Shown here one piece after another: positions 60,587-64,000 of a stretch of DNA of 64,000 nucleotides (position 1 is the first letter of the stretch; each line of letters begins with the position of its first letter). The stretch lies in the NCBI RefSeq assembly GCF_020524495.1, contig NZ_JAIVLB010000012.1, positions 1 through 64,000 on the forward strand, given 5' to 3'. The notes under the pieces are model-generated. The model did not search any database. It was given only the letters and a program-made list of their open reading frames with translations, and was not told the DNA's origin. The position numbers and the translations under genes were made by a program. The DNA comes from Bacillus stratosphericus. GTDB lineage: Bacteria; Bacillota; Bacilli; Bacillales; Bacillaceae.

Positions 60587-61861
60587 TCATTCTGCTACTT
60601 CACACCATTTCACTATCGTACCAGCGATAATTTCAGCTACTTCGATGACTTGTTCAATGTCGATGGATTCATTTGGGTAATGGGCAAGCTCCGTGGTACC
60701 AGGTCCGAACACAATGATCGGGATACCAGCAGCCTGTGACAATAGGCCGCCATCTGTTCCCCAAGGGGCAGCTTCAATCTTTGGCGGCTCCTTCAATACC
60801 TCTTCATATTGTTCCTTCAATAGATCTAAAAGCGGGTGATCTGAATCAATTGAACCTGGAAGCCACCTTGCACCAAACCATTCGACTTCCACAGGATGAT
60901 CTTGAAACCATTCATCCTTTTCCGCAAGTCCCGCCATCCAATTTTCTAATTCCTTCTCTGCCTGTTTAACCGTTTCACCCGGCATCACGCCGAGCCTGCC
61001 TTCCATTGTGACAAGGTCTGCTACAGAGGACGGCCAATCACCGCCTTGAATTTTCCCAATGTTGATCGGTATCGGTATGGGGATATGCTGAAACAGTGGC
61101 TCGGTGATTCGCTTATTTCTCTCTTCTTCAAGTGCCGCTATATGTGAAAGAACAATGGTACTTTTTTCAATAGCGGAGACACCGTGATATCTTGTTCCGC
61201 CATGAGCTGCCCTTCCTTTAATGTACAGCCTGAACCACTTTGATCCCTGCTGAATCGGAAATATCTTCATATGGCTTGGTTCCGGAATGATAGCAGCATC
61301 TGCTGTATACCCTTTTAGTATCGCTGCAAGTGTGCCTGCCCCGCCACTTTCCTCTTCGACCACACTATGGAACACCACATCTCCTTTCAGAGGAATCTGA
61401 AGCGCATGCAGCGCCTCAAGTGCGAAGAGTAAAGAAACGTTCCCGCCTTTCATATCTGTTGCACCGCGTCCATAAAGTCTCCCGTTTATGATATACCCAC
61501 TATAGGGCGGATATGTCCATTGTTTCATATCACCTTCAGGTACAACGTCCACGTGGCCATTTAATAAAATGGATTTTCCGTTTCCTTTCCCTCTCAATCG
61601 CCCAGCTACATTGGGACTTTCTTTAAAGGAACGCCGCGGTGAATAAAAATAAGGGTGTTCCAGCAATTCATCGCCGCCGATATCCCATACATCTACATCA
61701 AAACCAATGGCTGAAAGCTTATTTGCGACGATTTGCTGTACTTCTTTTTCATTTCCTTGTGTGCTGTCACATTGCACCATTTGCTGAAGAAGCGTAATGG
61801 CTTCATCCTGGTGCTCTCTCATCCAGTTTTTGATACGTGTGATTGGCTGCAAGTTGGTCAT
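60587..61861 (-). CDS. yodQ: M20-family deacylase YodQ (ArgE/DapE-like)
   Basis: Zinc-dependent amidohydrolase of 424 residues. Motifs: LLNGHVDVVPEG (first metal His and Asp) near 95-105, YGRGATDMKGG near 130-140, EEESGGAGT near 168 (catalytic Glu pair) and GTDGGLLS near 365; the lid domain starts about 210 (GRAAHGGTRY). B. subtilis YodQ is annotated as acetylornithine deacetylase-like, and its place in a lysine-degradation-type operon suggests a deacylated beta-amino acid substrate; this is inference. It follows yodR by 5 bases. The ATG is nearly adjacent to AGAAAGG, so the start is a little uncertain. Confidence 0.82.
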   Translation of the reverse strand: MTNLQPITRIKNWMREHQDEAITLLQQMVQCDSTQGNEKEVQQIVANKLSAIGFDVDVWDIGGDELLEHPYFYSPRRSFKESPNVAGRLRGKGNGKSILLNGHVDVVPEGDMKQWTYPPYSGYIINGRLYGRGATDMKGGNVSLLFALEALHALQIPLKGDVVFHSVVEEESGGAGTLAAILKGYTADAAIIPEPSHMKIFPIQQGSKWFRLYIKGRAAHGGTRYHGVSAIEKSTIVLSHIAALEEERNKRITEPLFQHIPIPIPINIGKIQGGDWPSSVADLVTMEGRLGVMPGETVKQAEKELENWMAGLAEKDEWFQDHPVEVEWFGARWLPGSIDSDHPLLDLLKEQYEEVLKEPPKIEAAPWGTDGGLLSQAAGIPIIVFGPGTTELAHYPNESIDIEQVIEVAEIIAGTIVKWCEVAE

Positions 61862-61866
61862 CCTTT

Positions 61867-62532
61867 CTACACAACAAATTTGACATCAGGCGCTAAAATT
61901 AAAGGAGCCTCTGTCGCCCTGATGACATCTTCCGGCTGAAACGGCGGCATGACTTCACGCAAGATCAACAGCTGAGACTTGATCTCAATAACCGCCATAT
62001 CCGTGATAATCAGATCCACACAGGATTTAGCGGTTAGTGGCAGCGTACAGGCCGATTTCACCTTTGATTGACCGTGTTTATCAAGGTGGTTCATCACCAC
62101 CACAACCTTTTTTGCTTTTTGCGCCAGCTCAATCGCTCCGCCCATACCAGGTACTCTTTTACCTGGTACGATCCAATTCGCAAGGTCACCCTGGCTGCTT
62201 ACTTCAAGTGCACCTAAAATTGTCATGTCTAGCATTCCTTTTCGAATGATGCCAAAAGCTGTCGTGCTGTCCATGTATGATCCACCTTTTGATAACGTAA
62301 TTGGAAAACCGCCGGCATTGCACAAATTCGGGTCTTCTTCACCTTGTACAGGTGAGGCTCCTGCCCCCATAATGCCATTTTCTGCATGCAGCCACACTTG
62401 ATAATGCGTGGGGATGTAATCCGCCGCTAGGGTTGGGATTCCGATCCCAAGATTCACAATCATGCCATCTTCAATTTCCTGTGCCGCTCTTTTGGCAATG
62501 CGATGTCTTAAATCGATGTCTCCCATGCCCAT
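61867..62532 (-). CDS. yodR: 3-oxoacid CoA-transferase subunit B, YodR type
   Basis: A 221-residue beta subunit of a class I CoA-transferase. The catalytic Glu51 is in HAENGIMGAG, and the family segments LGIGIPTLAADYI, GGFPITLSKGGSYMDS and HLDKHGQSKVKSACTLPLT are present. Paired with the alpha subunit encoded just upstream, which it overlaps by 25 bases. AAAAGGAGTGAACTGGAC precedes the first ATG. Confidence 0.88.
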   Translation of the reverse strand: MGMGDIDLRHRIAKRAAQEIEDGMIVNLGIGIPTLAADYIPTHYQVWLHAENGIMGAGASPVQGEEDPNLCNAGGFPITLSKGGSYMDSTTAFGIIRKGMLDMTILGALEVSSQGDLANWIVPGKRVPGMGGAIELAQKAKKVVVVMNHLDKHGQSKVKSACTLPLTAKSCVDLIITDMAVIEIKSQLLILREVMPPFQPEDVIRATEAPLILAPDVKFVV

Positions 62533-63194
62533 GTCCAGTTCACTCCTTTTGATTGCACGATCTGGTTCACAAATACGCCTGGCGTCACGATTTCTTCTGG
62601 ATGGAGCTGACCCACCGGCACAATCTCTTCTGCTTCCGCAATGGTCCAGTCTCCTGCCATCGCTACAATCGGGTTTGTATTCCGTGCACTTTTATCAAAA
62701 ATCAAATTTCCTGCTTCATCTGCTTTGAAGGCATTAACGATGGCAACATCCGCTGTCAGCGCAGGCTCAAGAATATAATTCTTCCCATTTAGCGGAACCA
62801 ATTGTTTCTCATCACGATTCAGGCTATCCATCCCGACATCTGTCACAATGCCCGCTAGGCCCATCCCGCCTGCTCTGATCTTTTCTGCTAGGATGCCCTG
62901 CGGGTAAAAGAGAACGTCTAATGTACCCGCCTGCATTTTCTTCCCGGCAATGGGATTTGAGCCAATATGAGAAGCGATTATTTTCTTGACTCTCCCCTCT
63001 GTGATGAGCCGGCCAACACCAATTTGCGGGAAGCCTGCATCGTTTCCGATCAATATCAGATCTTTGATATTTGCTTCTAGGATGGCGTCGATCAATGATG
63101 GCGGTGAGCCCACTCCACCAAAGCCGCCAAACATGATGGTCATGCCATCTTTAAAACGTGCGATCACTTCATCAAAGCCCGCTGTTTTGTTCAT
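62508..63194 (-). CDS. yodS: 3-oxoacid CoA-transferase subunit A, YodS type
   Basis: A 228-residue alpha subunit of a class I CoA-transferase. The glycine-rich CoA-binding start FKDGMTIMFGGFGGVGSP and the conserved GNDAG, EKIRAGGMGLAG and FDKSARNTNPIVA segments are visible. ATG after GGGAGGAAGGAAC. Substrate not known; its pairing with an aminotransferase suggests activation of an oxo acid formed by transamination. Confidence 0.88.
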   Translation of the reverse strand: MNKTAGFDEVIARFKDGMTIMFGGFGGVGSPPSLIDAILEANIKDLILIGNDAGFPQIGVGRLITEGRVKKIIASHIGSNPIAGKKMQAGTLDVLFYPQGILAEKIRAGGMGLAGIVTDVGMDSLNRDEKQLVPLNGKNYILEPALTADVAIVNAFKADEAGNLIFDKSARNTNPIVAMAGDWTIAEAEEIVPVGQLHPEEIVTPGVFVNQIVQSKGVNWTWAWETSI

Positions 63195-63206
63195 GTTCCT
63201 TCCTCC

Positions 63207-64000
63207 CTACATGGCAGATGGGAAAAACCCTCGATTGATGACTTCTTGTTCGACCTGCGTGATGGTCTGCCCGAATAGATGAATGAGTTCATCCATCTCC
63301 TGTTGCGTGATAGAAAGCGGCGGTGCAATCATGACAGCTGCGCCTCCCACTCCATCCTCTCCGGCACTTGCTGGATATACGAGTAAACCATTTTGCTTTG
63401 CCGTCTCCACGACTAGATTCGTCATCTGAGCATGTGCAGGAAATGGCGTTTTGGACAAACGATCTGCGACAAACTCAATGCCGATGAACAGTCCTTTGCC
63501 TCTCACATCTCCAATAATGAAACTGTTTGTTTGCAAATCCTTTAAGGCATTCATTAAATATCGACCTGACAGATCCGCTCGTTCAGGAAGCTGATGCTTT
63601 TTCATATATCGAAGAACAGCCAGTGAGACGGCTGCTGAAAGCGGATTGGCACTATACGTGTGACCTGCCATAACAGAGCCTGAGCCACTGAGAATCGGTG
63701 CAATCACATGATCCGCTGAAACAGTTGCCGCAATCGGTGAATAACCGGCACTCATTCCTTTACCGAGAACCATGATATCTGGTTCGACACCCCAGTGTTC
63801 CATAGCAAACATTTTCCCTGTTCGTCCAAAGCCTGTCATGACCTCATCTGCAATCATTAAAATGTCGTTTTCCTCACAGACTCGCTTCATCGCTTCAAAA
63901 TACCCGTCTGGGGGCACAAGTGCAGCTCCCGCCGCTCCAACAATGGGCTCTGCCATAAAGGCAGCAATCCTCTCTTTTCCTATACGCTGGATGACAGTTT
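63207..64000 (-). CDS. yodT: Class III aminotransferase YodT (5' end outside window)
   Basis: PLP-dependent omega-aminotransferase, class III. The reading frame is open to the window edge (VIQRIGKERIAAFMAEP before the first internal Met), so only the C-terminal 263 codons or so are here. Motifs: LMIADEVMTGFGRTGKMFA with the PLP-pyridine Asp, and VLGKGMSAGYSPIAA with the Schiff-base Lys. It precedes yodS by 12 bases; together with yodR and yodQ it makes a catabolic operon for an amino acid, related to the B. subtilis yodT-yodS-yodR-yodQ-yodP-kamA group. Confidence 0.86.
   Translation of the reverse strand, partial: TVIQRIGKERIAAFMAEPIVGAAGAALVPPDGYFEAMKRVCEENDILMIADEVMTGFGRTGKMFAMEHWGVEPDIMVLGKGMSAGYSPIAATVSADHVIAPILSGSGSVMAGHTYSANPLSAAVSLAVLRYMKKHQLPERADLSGRYLMNALKDLQTNSFIIGDVRGKGLFIGIEFVADRLSKTPFPAHAQMTNLVVETAKQNGLLVYPASAGEDGVGGAAVMIAPPLSITQQEMDELIHLFGQTITQVEQEVINRGFFPSAM

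Overview
The window looks like a chromosome segment of a Bacillus of the B. pumilus group (pumilus/safensis/altitudinis). The evidence is the AT-leaning Bacillus codon usage, strong AGGAGG-type ribosome sites, and a backbone matching the B. subtilis yerA-yerC-pcrB-pcrA-ligA-yerH / yerI-sapB-opuE-gatCAB neighbourhood. No rRNA, tRNA, CRISPR array or intact mobile element was seen.

Layout. 1-360: decayed IS3-type transposase fragment. 381-3587: gatCAB (minus). 3588-3990: regulatory spacer with a near-consensus CcpA cre box and a SigB-like promoter. 3991-7851: opuE, sapB and a secreted alkaline phosphatase (plus). 7893-49859: a single 42-kb run of 14 minus-strand genes, tightly spaced or overlapping, forming a hybrid NRPS-PKS cluster. 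49980-50703: decayed MFS transporter. 50806-57031: yerH, ligA, pcrA, pcrB (minus). 57603-60215: yerC and yerA-like deaminase. 60340-60561: small DUF2892 membrane protein. 60587-64000: yodQ-yodR-yodS-yodT-type operon, cut by the window edge.

The 42-kb cluster matches the amicoumacin (ami) cluster in domain order, oxidation pattern and gene order, so I use amiA-amiN. AmiA (C-A-T-E, Asn code) would make the N-acyl-D-Asn prodrug cap, and AmiB is the membrane-anchored peptidase expected to remove it. AmiE, AmiF, AmiG and AmiH form a hydroxymalonyl-ACP pathway with no O-methyltransferase. AmiI (C-A-T-KS-AT-KR-T-C, Asn code) adds Asn and hydroxymalonate. AmiJ (half-C, A, T) should add Leu. AmiK, AmiL and AmiM supply four malonyl extensions with KR/none/KR/none, which is the pattern needed for an 8-hydroxy-dihydroisocoumarin. 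AmiN is an APH-fold kinase, the self-resistance enzyme, and is also the positional equivalent of B. subtilis yerI. The cluster therefore sits exactly between yerH and yerI and has become translationally coupled to a core-genome kinase.

The pathway type itself is known. The parts that remain unexplained are within it: a terminal C-FkbH-T extension on AmiM whose C domain reads HN instead of HH in its catalytic motif while its FkbH domain looks intact; an AmiL AT domain without its active serine; an AmiJ half-condensation domain and a binding code that looks Gln-like rather than Leu-like; a C39/BtrH-like protein (AmiC); no release thioesterase domain; and a dead transporter at the head of the operon.
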